The notes: a model not told the origin generated them from the sequence alone. A DNA stretch of 64,000 bases from Flavobacterium sp. (GCA_027484725.1 JAIXSK010000016.1:392505-456504); one strand, 5' to 3'. Positions 1 through 8,693 are shown, counted from the stretch's first letter. Translations and numbers: made by a program.

Positions 1-1768
1 TTTGGGTGGATGATGTGGTGGCTCCGTTGCTCCATAAATAAGAGACAAAGTTATTGGCTACCGAAATCGTGACGGGCTGACCATAACACAAAAAAACCGG
101 TTCATCTTCAAAGTTATCGGGTTCATTTTTGTTGATGAACAATTTTACAGGAACAATACCGTAACAATCGCTGCCATTGATAATTTTAGCAAAAACAGTT
201 TGTTGATATCGAATGGTATTCGTGAAAACAGCCGGTAAGGCATTGGTTTGCAGCAAGGCATCTTGATAAGTTGGATAATATTGTACCACAAGTCCTGACG
301 GAAGCGTACTGAGTATATCTGAATCAATCTGACTCAGCGTAATTCCGTAATATCCGTCTTTGTCACTGTCTAAATCACAAGTTTCATAATCAATTTCTAA
401 CGGAACACTGTTGTTTGAAATTTGCAAAGTCAATTGCGTAATCCCGGGGCATCCGGCGCTGCTTTGCGCACTTGCATAAATTACTTTCGGGCTGCTCGAA
501 TAAGCTTGCGGATTCTGAATAGATTGCGCTGTATTTTGGTTTTGTGCTTCAGTTAGATTTTCGTAGTAGGTAACGGCGCCTGGGTTTCCGTTGAGGATTA
601 AAGTATTGGCTAAATTCAAATTAAACAAGGCGCTTCCATCTTGATTTTCATCGCATTGAACCAGCGTGCTCGGTGCTAAATTAGGCCCCGGAATATATTC
701 AATAGTTACTTGTCCTGATGAAATACAACCCGAACTTCCGAGGGAAACTTCAACACTGTAAATTCCGCTGTCGGTGACGTTGAATGTAGGTGCGGTAAAA
801 CCAACTTGTTCCATGCCGTTTTTAAACCATTTGTAACTGTTGGTTCCGGCCTCGGTGGCATCAAGGGTATAAGTTTGTCCTTGGCATATAGGGTTATTGG
901 TAGCAATTAAGCGGTCAGCACCAAGATCGGTTCCAACTTTAAAACTTCCGCCACCCAAAAATATGGCAGAATCATAGCGAATGTTTTCATGATCGGCTAT
1001 CACCAGTTTGATGTGATAAGTAACTCCGGGTGTCACGGCAGATTCAGCCGTAAGCACAGCGGTTTGTCCGTTGAAATTTATCGCATCGGTATTTCCGTTG
1101 TATTGCCCAAAATATTGTTCATTAACAGCCGGACAGCCTGAAGTTGCCGGATGTACACTGGTGACCAAAACCGGTGAATTCGTATTGGGAATCAAAGCCA
1201 GATTGCGATAGGGTTCAGTTGAATTGGCCCTTTTGAGCAAAAAAGCAAAACCGTCTGAATATCTGCATGGAGCTGTTCCTTGGTATTCTTCAGAGGCAAA
1301 AATGTAATCAAAACTGACATAACTGGTAAGCGGTGTAAAGTCAAATTCAATAACTGTAGCGTTAAAGGTGTTGCTAATGCCCAAAGCTTGTTCTAAATCT
1401 TGATCTCCTTGCCAGCCCGTTTCGCCTTCATCAATCAGACTATTGTTGGGCCCTTCAGATCTTTTGGCCCGCGCGGTTGAAAGCACTACACCGTTTTGAA
1501 ACGGAAAACTGCTTCCGTTGGCATCAAAAAAGCCATAGCTGAGTTCAGTAGTATTAAACGGATTTCCGTTTGCTTGCACGTTGGTGATGTTGGCACACGG
1601 ACTGTTGACCAAAACATTTTGAATGAGTTGTTGCGCTGCGAAGGTATCATCAATACGAACAAATTGACCGTAAAGGACGGTTGAATAAAAGGCAAAAAAA
1701 AGGTTCAGTAAAGAGAAACTTTTTTGAACCCATAATCGATCTGTTTTAACGATGATTTTCGAAGACAT
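1..1768 (-). CDS. secreted choice-of-anchor L domain protein (C-terminus cut by window edge)
   Basis: The frame is open from an ATG at 1766-1768 to the left edge, about 589 codons, with no stop. Residues 1-35 form a signal peptide whose hydrophobic core ends in VLYGQ. Residues about 40-240 match the choice-of-anchor L domain of Bacteroidota surface proteins: an early CANITNVQANGNP stretch, GVVLSTARA, FDYIFASEEYQG and DGFAFLL. Ig/PKD-like segments follow, with paired Cys and a YKWFKNG core from about residue 290. Family members usually end in a T9SS type B (gliding-motility) sorting domain, which would lie outside the window; that part is inference. Likely a cell-surface or secreted adhesin-like protein. 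Short frames in other phases across this region are shadows. Confidence 0.85.
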   Translation of the reverse strand, partial: MSSKIIVKTDRLWVQKSFSLLNLFFAFYSTVLYGQFVRIDDTFAAQQLIQNVLVNSPCANITNVQANGNPFNTTELSYGFFDANGSSFPFQNGVVLSTARAKRSEGPNNSLIDEGETGWQGDQDLEQALGISNTFNATVIEFDFTPLTSYVSFDYIFASEEYQGTAPCRYSDGFAFLLKRANSTEPYRNLALIPNTNSPVLVTSVHPATSGCPAVNEQYFGQYNGNTDAINFNGQTAVLTAESAVTPGVTYHIKLVIADHENIRYDSAIFLGGGSFKVGTDLGADRLIATNNPICQGQTYTLDATEAGTNSYKWFKNGMEQVGFTAPTFNVTDSGIYSVEVSLGSSGCISSGQVTIEYIPGPNLAPSTLVQCDENQDGSALFNLNLANTLILNGNPGAVTYYENLTEAQNQNTAQSIQNPQAYSSSPKVIYASAQSSAGCPGITQLTLQISNNSVPLEIDYETCDLDSDKDGYYGITLSQIDSDILSTLPSGLVVQYYPTYQDALLQTNALPAVFTNTIRYQQTVFAKIINGSDCYGIVPVKLFINKNEPDNFEDEPVFLCYGQPVTISVANNFVSYLWSNGATTSSTQ

Positions 1769-1802
1769 ACAAGCCGTTTTCAGCGCAATTATATTTGCCT
1801 GT

Positions 1803-1810
1803 CAAAGATA
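1803..1810 (-). promoter_or_regulatory. -7 box of the choice-of-anchor L gene
   Basis: On the minus strand this reads TATCTTTG, an exact TAnnTTTG Bacteroidota -7 box, 35 bp upstream of the ATG and directly after the stop codon of the ABC permease. No convincing -33 TTG was found at the usual spacing, so the call rests on the -7 box and its position. Confidence 0.45.
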
Positions 1811-2647
1811 CTACAAATCTCTTTTGAGCAGCAATTTGTACGACGATATGACAAAAATAATCGTCCAAGAAATCACAATGATTAAACCCAGCGGATGCAC
1901 GCTGTAATCTTTGAAGTTGTCTACCCCGATTTGATTTCCGATTGATTTGATGACGGATAATCTTGAAAAGGGTTCAACGATTAAATTTGACATCGATTCC
2001 AGAGGTAATAATTGAGTAAAATAGTCTGCGTATTCGCTGTCGGGATAAATTTTAAAGTGCAACAGTCCGCTGATGATTCCCTCGATGATGTTCCAAACCA
2101 GCAAAAAGCCCAAAGCAAAAGCAGAGCGTTTGACCAAAATGCCCAGAAACAAGCAGAAGGAGAAAAAACCGACGAGTTTGACAAAATAGGCCAGTAAATA
2201 TTCTAGGTCAGAAAAGATAATTCCGAGTTCATTATACGATGAAAAAATCAAGCCCAATATGAGTGAAATCACAAACACAAAAATCGTTGAAACACCTGCA
2301 AATGTTACCACCATTAAAAATTTAGAGATAATAAACTCGCGTTTGCTCAAGCCGTCAATGAGGTTTTGTTTGAGCGTTCCGTAGCTGTATTCGTTGGCCA
2401 TCATCGATACAATGACCACGGCTAAAAAAAACTTCAAAATCGCAGCCACATAGGTATTAAAATGCCAAATAAACGGAAAGTTGAAAATGCCCATTTCAGC
2501 CAAATGAAACTGAATCGGACCTATATTGAATTTAATCGATGCAAACAGCGCGATAAAAGTCAGCAGTATAAAATAGGTCAAGGTCAAAGTTCGACTGGCG
2601 CGATTTTTCCAGATTTTTAACCATTCTATGGTGAGTAGTCTTTTCAT
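1811..2647 (-). CDS. ABC-2 type exporter permease
   Basis: A 278-residue polytopic membrane protein. It starts with a short basic cytoplasmic N-terminus (MKRLLTIEWLKIWKNRASR) typical of ABC-2 permeases, followed by about six hydrophobic helices: residues about 20-40, 60-85, 110-135, 150-170, 175-195 and 250-270. Its ATG overlaps the stop of the upstream ATPase gene by four bases (ATGA), so the two are very probably translationally coupled and form one exporter. Substrate unknown; ABC-2 pairs of this size export lipids, peptides or antibiotics, or act in gliding and copper-related systems. No substrate hint is visible in the neighbours. Confidence 0.85.
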   Translation of the reverse strand: MKRLLTIEWLKIWKNRASRTLTLTYFILLTFIALFASIKFNIGPIQFHLAEMGIFNFPFIWHFNTYVAAILKFFLAVVIVSMMANEYSYGTLKQNLIDGLSKREFIISKFLMVVTFAGVSTIFVFVISLILGLIFSSYNELGIIFSDLEYLLAYFVKLVGFFSFCLFLGILVKRSAFALGFLLVWNIIEGIISGLLHFKIYPDSEYADYFTQLLPLESMSNLIVEPFSRLSVIKSIGNQIGVDNFKDYSVHPLGLIIVISWTIIFVISSYKLLLKRDL

Positions 2648-3552
2648 GATTGTGTTGATTTTTGGCGGGTAAGTTCCAGAAATTGTTCTTCTAAGGTGAG
2701 TTGTCGTTGCACCAAGTGGCTCAGTACAACTTGTTGTCCAAACAAAAACCGATTCAAATCTTCAGCGGCAACGGTTCTTTTAAAATGAACGATGAGTTTT
2801 CCTTTTTCCTCATCTATTTTGTCTAGTTCCGGATGTACTTTCAAAGCCAATTTCAGGGCTTGCAGGTCATGACTTTCAAGTTCAAAAAAGCCTTTGTATC
2901 CGCTCATAGCATCTACTCGGCCCGAGTACAACATTTCACCTTTTTGCAAAATGAGCACATGTGAGCAAACTTTCTCAACTTCATCCAGTAGGTGCGAAGC
3001 CAGCAGAATGGTGGTGCCATCAGCGGCAATGGTTTTGATGATGTCGCGAATTTGGTGTATTCCCTGCGGATCAAGTCCGTTGGTGGGTTCGTCCAGAATA
3101 AGAATTTCCGGGTCATTGAGCAAAGCCGAAGCTATAGCCAAACGCTGTTTCATACCCAGTGAAAAAGTGCTGAATTTACTGTCTTCACGTTCTATAAGCC
3201 CCACCAGACGAAGTTTTTCAGTGATTTTGTAATCAGAAACTCCTTTGATTTTACATACCAACTCAAGGTTTTCACGCGCGGTCATGTACGGATAAAAATT
3301 GGGTCGCTCAATGATGGCGCCTACTTTTTTGAGCGCTTCATGCGTGGGAACCAATCCGTCAAACCAAAAATAATCGCCTGAAGTTTTGTTGACCACGTTG
3401 AGCACTATACCCAAAGTGGTTGATTTTCCCGAGCCGTTGGGGCCTAAAATACCGTATACATGGCCTTTTTCTATAGTGAGCGAAACATTGTTCACGGCTC
3501 TGACCGGTCCGTAACGTTTGCTGAGGTTTTTTAAGGTGAGGATGGTTTCCAA
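2644..3552 (-). CDS. ABC transporter ATP-binding protein (ABC-2 exporter)
   Basis: 302 residues, one nucleotide-binding domain plus a C-terminal extension. Walker A GPNGSGKST at residues 37-45, signature SLGMKQR at 131-137, Walker B ILILDE at 150-155 with catalytic E155, D-loop GLD at 159-161 and switch H187. The SLGMKQR signature and the roughly 75-residue C-terminal domain are usual for the CcmA/DrrA/NatA branch that works with ABC-2 permeases. It energises the permease encoded directly downstream and is its cytoplasmic partner. A minus-strand TATTTTTG (-7-like) lies at 3555-3562, only three bases from the ATG. That would give an almost leaderless transcript, so its use is uncertain. Confidence 0.93.
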   Translation of the reverse strand: METILTLKNLSKRYGPVRAVNNVSLTIEKGHVYGILGPNGSGKSTTLGIVLNVVNKTSGDYFWFDGLVPTHEALKKVGAIIERPNFYPYMTARENLELVCKIKGVSDYKITEKLRLVGLIEREDSKFSTFSLGMKQRLAIASALLNDPEILILDEPTNGLDPQGIHQIRDIIKTIAADGTTILLASHLLDEVEKVCSHVLILQKGEMLYSGRVDAMSGYKGFFELESHDLQALKLALKVHPELDKIDEEKGKLIVHFKRTVAAEDLNRFLFGQQVVLSHLVQRQLTLEEQFLELTRQKSTQS

Positions 3553-3622
3553 GACAAAAATATTTGGCGGTTGGACGGATATGTTGGATAAATGTTACTG
3601 AATTTTGATATACTTTTTAGCC

Positions 3623-3649
3623 AAAAAAATCCCCGAACATTGCCGGGGA
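3623..3649 (-). terminator. rho-independent terminator after the nucleoid-associated protein gene
   Basis: On the minus strand a six-base-pair stem TCCCCG/CGGGGA (plus-strand positions 3630-3635 and 3644-3649) with an eight-base loop is followed by seven T. It lies about ten bases after the stop of the gene ending at 3659. Confidence 0.9.
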
Positions 3650-3658
3650 ATATTGCTT

Positions 3659-4717
3659 TTAAGCTTTTTGTTCTTTGTTAAAATACACCAAGTAATAATA
3701 CATTTGGCGTTCTTCGTCCCAGCCTTTTTCTACAAATTTTTCGGCGCTTTCAGGGTTGATGAAATCCAATTTAATTTGAATATTCGTATCCAAACTAATC
3801 ACGTTTTTAATGCTTTTGCGCACATCTGATACCGCGGCATTGGCAATCGGAAAAGTAGTTACATCTTCAATGCTGTATTTTTCGCCTTTGTCGGCTTTAT
3901 AGCTTTTAAACTCCGGAATCAAATCAGGATTGTCAAGTACTTCGTTCAAAAATTGCGATTCTTCAAACTGATCGTTTTTGGCAAAATAATTCACCGATCG
4001 ATTCATGAACATCACTTCTTCTTTTTTGTCCTCGGCCGGAAAAACCACATCTTTGGCAAATCCTTGGCAGAACTTGAGGTATTTTTTGGTCATGAAATTC
4101 TCGTCTTCAAACGCATCGACCGACAAGAAATGCTCTAGCCAATAACGCGCGTCGTAGCGGTTGCTGTCTACGGTTAGAATTTTATAACCTTCGTCTTTTT
4201 TGTGGTTAAAAATCAAACAACCTTTGTCGAGTTTATTGAGGTTGATGCCTTGTTGCAAAATCATTTCAAGCGTGCTGTCTTTTTCTTCAAACTGTAAAAA
4301 GTCGGTTTGAATTTCGCTTTTAAAAATGCCCACGGCGTCTACCATTTGGTTGTCAATGTTCAAATGCGTTAAATAAGCCACATACACTTCTCCGTTTTTG
4401 ATGTGCGGATGCCCCGATTGCTCATACAAGTGACGCGTGATTTTTTTGGATACTTCATGCACTGAGCCCGGATTGTTGAAAATCTCGGTGGTCAAGTTGT
4501 ACATGTCGTTGTATTCTAAATCAACTTCGTGCGCAAATTGATAGTAGTTTTCTTCTTTTTCGCGAAACGGTTTTAAGAAAAACTCTTTGAGCAACGGCAC
4601 AATTTCGTCGTTAAGCGCATAGGTTTTTTCAGAGAGAAATACCGATTCGTTTCGGCTTTTATTGCCCACTCGGTGAATTGAGAGGCTTTCTATGTGGGTG
4701 TTGAATAGGTTGATCAT
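3659..4717 (-). CDS. 37-kDa nucleoid-associated protein (NdpA/YejK family)
   Basis: 352 residues, soluble and acidic, no signal peptide. The order of segments fits the NA37/YejK family: an N-terminal HIESLSIHRVGNKSRNE strand-helix, a central acidic part, and a C-terminal domain with ISLDTNIQIKLDF and a Tyr-rich end (MYYYLVYFN). Members in proteobacteria bind nucleoid DNA; Bacteroidota homologues are common but little studied, so a DNA-associated role is by family. The ATG at 4715-4717 lies only three bases from an array of 8-bp repeats, so its own promoter must lie in or beyond the repeats, or it is read through from upstream. Confidence 0.8.
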   Translation of the reverse strand: MINLFNTHIESLSIHRVGNKSRNESVFLSEKTYALNDEIVPLLKEFFLKPFREKEENYYQFAHEVDLEYNDMYNLTTEIFNNPGSVHEVSKKITRHLYEQSGHPHIKNGEVYVAYLTHLNIDNQMVDAVGIFKSEIQTDFLQFEEKDSTLEMILQQGINLNKLDKGCLIFNHKKDEGYKILTVDSNRYDARYWLEHFLSVDAFEDENFMTKKYLKFCQGFAKDVVFPAEDKKEEVMFMNRSVNYFAKNDQFEESQFLNEVLDNPDLIPEFKSYKADKGEKYSIEDVTTFPIANAAVSDVRKSIKNVISLDTNIQIKLDFINPESAEKFVEKGWDEERQMYYYLVYFNKEQKA

Positions 4718-4720
4718 AAA

Positions 4721-4760
4721 TGAGTTGCTGAGTGTCTGAGAAGCTGAGTGCCTGAGAAGT
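4721..4760 (+). repeat. 8-bp tandem repeat array, left arm (TGAGNNNN units)
   Basis: Five consecutive 8-bp units in + orientation: TGAGTTGC, TGAGTGTC, TGAGAAGC, TGAGTGCC, TGAGAAGT. The first four bases are fixed, the last four vary. The array fills the gap between the start of the nucleoid-associated protein gene and the stop of the four-helix-bundle gene. Related arrays lie at 5153-5192 (opposite orientation), 48251-48343 and 55842-55873. Confidence 0.85.
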
Positions 4761-5113
4761 TATGAGTTCTGTTTTTTAATAAATGAAATCATCATGGCTT
4801 CAAGTTCTCTGCTTTTGTCGAATAAATGGTTAAATTCTTCTTCGTTAATGTAATGAATGTTTTTAGCTATTTCAATTTGGGTTTGATATTCAAATAATGA
4901 ACCTACGGCTATATTTAAAAATCTAGTAAATTCTTTGTTGCTTTGCCTTCCGAATCCTTCTGCAATATTACTCGGAATTGAAACAACACTTCTCCTAATT
5001 TGAGCGGTTAGACCGAAAATTTCTTCTTTTGGGAATTGTTGTGTACACTGATAATTTTGGGTGACCAAGGCCATGGATTTTTGCCAGATCAGCAAATTTC
5101 TGTAAGTTTTCAT
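4760..5113 (-). CDS. four helix bundle protein (23S rRNA intervening-sequence protein family)
   Basis: 117 residues from ATG 5111-5113. The frame is open further upstream only through a TTG at 5140, and the conserved family start MKTYRNLLIWQKSM favours 5113. Family hallmarks: LxIWQKSMxLV near the N-terminus, a basic GLTAQIRRSVVSIPSNIAEG segment at about residues 40-60, and a last helix with ELEAMM. All helical, basic, soluble. Homologues were first seen in spirochaete 23S rRNA insertions and are related in fold to the Avd protein of diversity-generating retroelements; their cellular function is not established. Here the gene is framed by inverted arrays of 8-bp repeats and its stop codon lies in the left array, which suggests a small insertion-like unit. 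Confidence 0.85.
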   Translation of the reverse strand: MKTYRNLLIWQKSMALVTQNYQCTQQFPKEEIFGLTAQIRRSVVSIPSNIAEGFGRQSNKEFTRFLNIAVGSLFEYQTQIEIAKNIHYINEEEFNHLFDKSRELEAMMISFIKKQNS

Positions 5114-5152
5114 AAGGCGTATATTCAAGATTAATTTCAAATATAGCCAAAT

Positions 5153-5192
5153 CTTCTCAGTATCTCAGGTACTCAGGTTCTCAGCTTCTTAG
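5153..5192 (-). repeat. 8-bp tandem repeat array, right arm (inverted)
   Basis: Read on the minus strand: TAAGAAGC, TGAGAACC, TGAGTACC, TGAGATAC, then TGAGAAG. It is the same TGAGNNNN unit as at 4721-4760 but in opposite orientation, so the two arrays form the inverted ends of a segment of about 470 bp holding the four-helix-bundle gene. Its outer edge overlaps the stop codon (5189-5191) of the next gene. Confidence 0.85.
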
Positions 5193-5731
5193 TTCCAATT
5201 CTCCTCAAAACCATAATCTTCATAATGGTCGTCGCCTTCAAACATATCCAGGTCTTCTTCGTCTAAATCGTCTTCAAATTCGCCATAAATATCATCGCGC
5301 ATGTCATCAGCGTCAAAACTTTTTTCAGTGGCTTCAGCCGGCATTTCACCGTGTGCAAAAAGCATCGCCGGATAAGCCTCACCAGATTCAATTTCTTCAA
5401 TCGCGGCCAATTCAACCAAAAACGTCCACATGTTCAAAAAGTCATAGACATAAATAATTTTGGTTTGGTTTTTATCCAGAATAGAACTCAGCGGATAATC
5501 GGCCATGGTTTTCATTTCGCCGGGCGTATCGCCTGTGTCAAAAAGCGGAATTTCCTCGTCTTGGTTCCATTGGTTGTCGCAGGTATAAAATGAAGCGAGT
5601 TCCAATCCGTCAAAACCAAAAGCATTGACAATGGCGTTGTGTAAATCTTCTAAATTGTCGTCTTCTAAAATGGCGATGTCTCTAAAAATATCCTCTTCGG
5701 TATCGAGAATCACTCTGAATTTATAAACCAT
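5189..5731 (-). CDS. acidic PRiA4 ORF-3-like / IS1096-passenger-like protein
   Basis: 180 residues. The N-terminal two thirds match the plasmid pRiA4b ORF-3-like family: MVYKFRVIL, FRDIAILEDDNLEDLHNAI, FGFDGLELASFYTCDNQW, then IIYVYDFLNMWTFLVEL. The last 40 residues are extremely rich in Asp and Glu. Database names such as IS1096 passenger TnpR-like come from one mobile element; chromosomal copies like this one are frequent in Bacteroidota and have no known function. Nothing else of an insertion sequence is near. A minus-strand TACCTTTG -7-like box at 5756-5763 lies 24 bases upstream of the ATG. Confidence 0.75.
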   Translation of the reverse strand: MVYKFRVILDTEEDIFRDIAILEDDNLEDLHNAIVNAFGFDGLELASFYTCDNQWNQDEEIPLFDTGDTPGEMKTMADYPLSSILDKNQTKIIYVYDFLNMWTFLVELAAIEEIESGEAYPAMLFAHGEMPAEATEKSFDADDMRDDIYGEFEDDLDEEDLDMFEGDDHYEDYGFEENWN

Positions 5732-5810
5732 GTTCTTGTTTTTTATCTAAAGCGCCAAAGGTAAAATTTAAATTGGGTTCAGGTCAAAAAAAGTAATTAA
5801 CAAAATCCAA

Positions 5811-5833
5811 TAAAAAACCCAACCGAAGTTGGG
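5811..5833 (-). terminator. rho-independent terminator with UUCG loop
   Basis: On the minus strand a six-base-pair stem CCCAAC/GTTGGG closed by a TTCG tetraloop is followed by TTTTTTA. It ends the transcript of the periplasmic protein gene at 5841-6230. Confidence 0.93.
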
Positions 5834-5840
5834 CTTGAAA

Positions 5841-6230
5841 TTATTTTTTCTCTGAGCACAAACCAACTATTTCGTGAAAAGTATCGTGTAATTCTGAGAG
5901 TGCTTTAGTGATGTCTGCATCTGAAGCTTTGTCTTGAATCATTTTGTGTAAGGCTTTGCTGTTGACTTGGAGTTTTTCAGCCGAAGCCAAAATAGCCTTC
6001 GTTTTGAATTCAGCCGGAATGTCTGATTTGAGTAAATCAGCAGCTCTGTTCATCAATTCTTCCGAACGGGTTTTGATGGGTTTTAAATCACCTTCTTCTG
6101 ACGGATGAAAGGTTTGCGACATTACTGAGTGAAAGGCTTTAATAGCCGGCCATTTGTCAAAAGTAGATTGCGCTTGAGCTGAATTGAGTCCGAGCACAAA
6201 AAGTACGATGGCGAGTGTTTTGAATTTCAT
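5841..6230 (-). CDS. small helical periplasmic protein, unknown function
   Basis: 129 residues. Residues 1-20 are a clean signal peptide ending in SAQAQ. The mature part is helical, with the pattern KAFHSVMSQTFHPSEEGDLKP, then RSEELMNRAADLL, then a Lys-rich helix and a final ELHDTFHEIVGLC. Spacing of His and Met residues recalls the four-helix cytochrome c' fold, but the CxxCH heme motif is absent, so no cofactor can be claimed. A single gene between two transcription units, with its own promoter and terminator. Not assigned to a known function. Confidence 0.75.
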   Translation of the reverse strand: MKFKTLAIVLFVLGLNSAQAQSTFDKWPAIKAFHSVMSQTFHPSEEGDLKPIKTRSEELMNRAADLLKSDIPAEFKTKAILASAEKLQVNSKALHKMIQDKASDADITKALSELHDTFHEIVGLCSEKK

Positions 6231-6253
6231 AATCTATTTTGTTAGCGTTGATA

Positions 6254-6281
6254 CAAATATATCTTTTTTTAACTAGCGCAA
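6254..6281 (-). promoter_or_regulatory. Bacteroidota-type promoter (TTG-N17-TATATTTG)
   Basis: Read on the minus strand: TTG at 6281-6279, 17 bases, then TATATTTG at 6261-6254. Spacing and sequence fit the Bacteroidota -33/-7 consensus. It serves the gene at 5841-6230 and overlaps the last codons of pheT. Confidence 0.65.
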
Positions 6282-8693
6282 TACTGCTCCGAGTTCGGTT
6301 GCAAAGTTTTTTTGCAATTTGCTCATGACTTTGTCAATTTGTTCGTCTGTGAGCGTTTTAGAATCGTCTTGTAATTTAAAACTTACTGCGTATGATTTTT
6401 TCCCTTCCGGGAGATTGGCTCCGGTATACACATCAAACAATTGTACTTCTTTGAGCAATGATTTTTCAGACTGACGTGCAATTTGATAAATCGAATCAAA
6501 CGATACTTGTTCATCTACGAGCAAAGCCAAGTCGCGACGCACTTCAGGATAGCGCGGAATATCAGCAAACTTGATTTTGTTTGACAGCAATTTTAAAACG
6601 GCGTCCCAATGAAAATCGGCAAAAAATACTTCTTGTTTGATGTCAAAATGTTTGAGGATGTTTTTGCGAACGGTTCCCAGATGTACCAAAACTTCGGTAC
6701 CTACTTGATAGCTCATGCCTTCAGCAAATAAGTCAGAATTAACCGGCCCCGATTTTACTTTGTCAATGCCCAAACGCGCTAGCACAGAATCAACATAACC
6801 TTTAAACATAAAAAAGTCGGTTGGTTTTTGCGCTGCGTTCCAAATTTCTTCTTGGCGATTTCCGGTCAAAAGCAAGGTCAAATGCTTGTTTTCTTGATGA
6901 CCCGAAGGCAATTTGTGGTAGCTTTTACCAAACTCAAACAACTTTAAGTCTTGGTTTTTGCGATTGATGTTATAGGCCGCAGCTTCTAAAGCCGAGAACA
7001 GCAATGATTGACGCATAGTGGCTAAATCACTGCTCAGCGGATTGAGCATCGTCACGTTTTGATCTGCGCTCAAGGTTTCGGTTAAGGCAACATATTCAGC
7101 GGTTGTGAGTGAATTGGCCATCATTTCGTGAAAACCAAATGAGTTGAGCTGCGCTGCAATAATATTCTGTACTTTATAATCTTCAGTGCGCGATGAATTG
7201 GCCACTGTAGCATTGAGTTTTTTGGTAAAGTTGATGTTGTTGTAACCATACACGCGCAAGATGTCTTCAATCACATCAATTTCGCGCTGCACATCTACGC
7301 GATAGGCCGGAATCGTGAGTCCCAAACCGGCATCGGTTGCACTGTTGACTTTAATATCTAATGAAGCCAAGATTTTTTTGATGGTTTCTTTGGGCAATTC
7401 TTGTCCGATGAGTTTGGCGGTTTTGGCAAAATTCAAAAACACGGTGGCATCTTCAATTTTCTTCGGATAAATATCAATCACATCTGAAGTAATCTCGCCG
7501 CCAGCCATTTCTTGAATGAGCAAAGCCGCACGTTTGAGTGCATATTCGGTAATGGTTGGGTCAATGCCGCGCTCAAATCGGAACGACGCATCGGTATTGA
7601 GTCCGTGGCGCTTGGCTGTTTTGCGCACGCTCACCGGATTAAAATAGGCACTTTCTAGAAAGATATTGGTGGTGGTTTCGCTCACGCCTGATTGTTTTCC
7701 GCCAAAAACACCGGCAATACACAGCGGGCCTTTTTCGTCGCAAATCATCAAATCTTCTTCGTGTAAGCTGCGTTCAACTTCATCTAATGTCACGAATTTG
7801 GTTCCGGCTTCAACGGTTTTGACAATGACTTTTCCGTGAATTTTGGCCGCGTCAAAGGCGTGCAAAGGCTGGCCGAGTTCGTGCATGACGTAATTGGTCA
7901 CGTCTACAATATTGTTTTTGGGTGTCAGCCCGATGGATTTGAGTCGGTTTTGCATCCATTCCGGCGAAGGTTTGACCGTCACGCCTGAAATAGTCACGCC
8001 ACAATATCGAGGCGCGAGTTTCGCATTATCTACTTTAACATCAATCTTGAGTGTTCTTTTATCAATTCTAAAATTGCTCACCGATGGCGTAATCAACTCT
8101 ACATGATTTCCTTTTTGTATCATGCCTGCTCTCAGATCGCGCGCCACGCCCAAATGACTCATGGCATCGGCGCGGTTGGGTGTGAGACCAATTTCAAAAA
8201 TTTCGTCGTTTTCTACTTTAAAAACTTTGGCTACTGAAGTTCCGGGTTTGAGTTTGTCGTCCAAAACCATAATGCCGTCGTGGCTGTTGCCCAAACCAAT
8301 TTCGTCTTCGGCGCAAATCATTCCAAAGCTTTCTACATCGCGAATTTTTCCTTTTTTAATCACAAACGGATTTCCGTCATGATCATACAAAGTAGAACCT
8401 ATGGTAGCCACCGGAACTTTTTGCCCAGCCGCTACATTGGCTGCGCCGCATACAATTTGTACCGGAGCGCCCTCGCCCAAATCAACCATCGTCACTTTGA
8501 GACGATCGGCATTCGGGTGTTTTTCACAGCTCAAAACATGACCTACAACAATGCCTTCGAGTCCGCCTTTGACTGATTGGTATTTTTCTACCGTTTCTAC
8601 TTCAAGTCCTAAATCGGTAAGTAGGGCAGCAGTTTCTTCAGATTTCCAATCAATTTTAATGAATTGTTTTAACCAGTTGTATGAGATTTTCAT
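6273..8693 (-). CDS. pheT: phenylalanine--tRNA ligase beta subunit
   Basis: 806 residues, full length for the bacterial subunit. Order of domains: start MKISYNWLKQFIKIDW; tRNA-binding OB fold about 40-150 (GHVLSCEKHPNADRLKV); B3/4 editing domain about 210-385 (NRADAMSHLGVARD precedes it; HAFDAAK; DASFRFERGIDP); B5 domain about 400-475; catalytic-like core about 480-690; C-terminal FDX-ACB anticodon-binding domain about 713-806 (YPEVRRDLALLVD). Forms the alpha2beta2 enzyme with PheS, which is not in the window, so pheS and pheT are not adjacent here, a common arrangement in Bacteroidota. Confidence 0.98.
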   Translation of the reverse strand: MKISYNWLKQFIKIDWKSEETAALLTDLGLEVETVEKYQSVKGGLEGIVVGHVLSCEKHPNADRLKVTMVDLGEGAPVQIVCGAANVAAGQKVPVATIGSTLYDHDGNPFVIKKGKIRDVESFGMICAEDEIGLGNSHDGIMVLDDKLKPGTSVAKVFKVENDEIFEIGLTPNRADAMSHLGVARDLRAGMIQKGNHVELITPSVSNFRIDKRTLKIDVKVDNAKLAPRYCGVTISGVTVKPSPEWMQNRLKSIGLTPKNNIVDVTNYVMHELGQPLHAFDAAKIHGKVIVKTVEAGTKFVTLDEVERSLHEEDLMICDEKGPLCIAGVFGGKQSGVSETTTNIFLESAYFNPVSVRKTAKRHGLNTDASFRFERGIDPTITEYALKRAALLIQEMAGGEITSDVIDIYPKKIEDATVFLNFAKTAKLIGQELPKETIKKILASLDIKVNSATDAGLGLTIPAYRVDVQREIDVIEDILRVYGYNNINFTKKLNATVANSSRTEDYKVQNIIAAQLNSFGFHEMMANSLTTAEYVALTETLSADQNVTMLNPLSSDLATMRQSLLFSALEAAAYNINRKNQDLKLFEFGKSYHKLPSGHQENKHLTLLLTGNRQEEIWNAAQKPTDFFMFKGYVDSVLARLGIDKVKSGPVNSDLFAEGMSYQVGTEVLVHLGTVRKNILKHFDIKQEVFFADFHWDAVLKLLSNKIKFADIPRYPEVRRDLALLVDEQVSFDSIYQIARQSEKSLLKEVQLFDVYTGANLPEGKKSYAVSFKLQDDSKTLTDEQIDKVMSKLQKNFATELGAVLR

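Noticed and set aside
4760..5113. Diversity-generating retroelement (Avd-like gene)
   Set aside because: No reverse transcriptase and no template/variable repeat pair were seen in the window; only the fold family is shared.
5189..5731. Mobile element, because homologues are called IS1096 passenger proteins
   Set aside because: No transposase, no terminal inverted repeats of an IS and no target duplication; chromosomal homologues are common.
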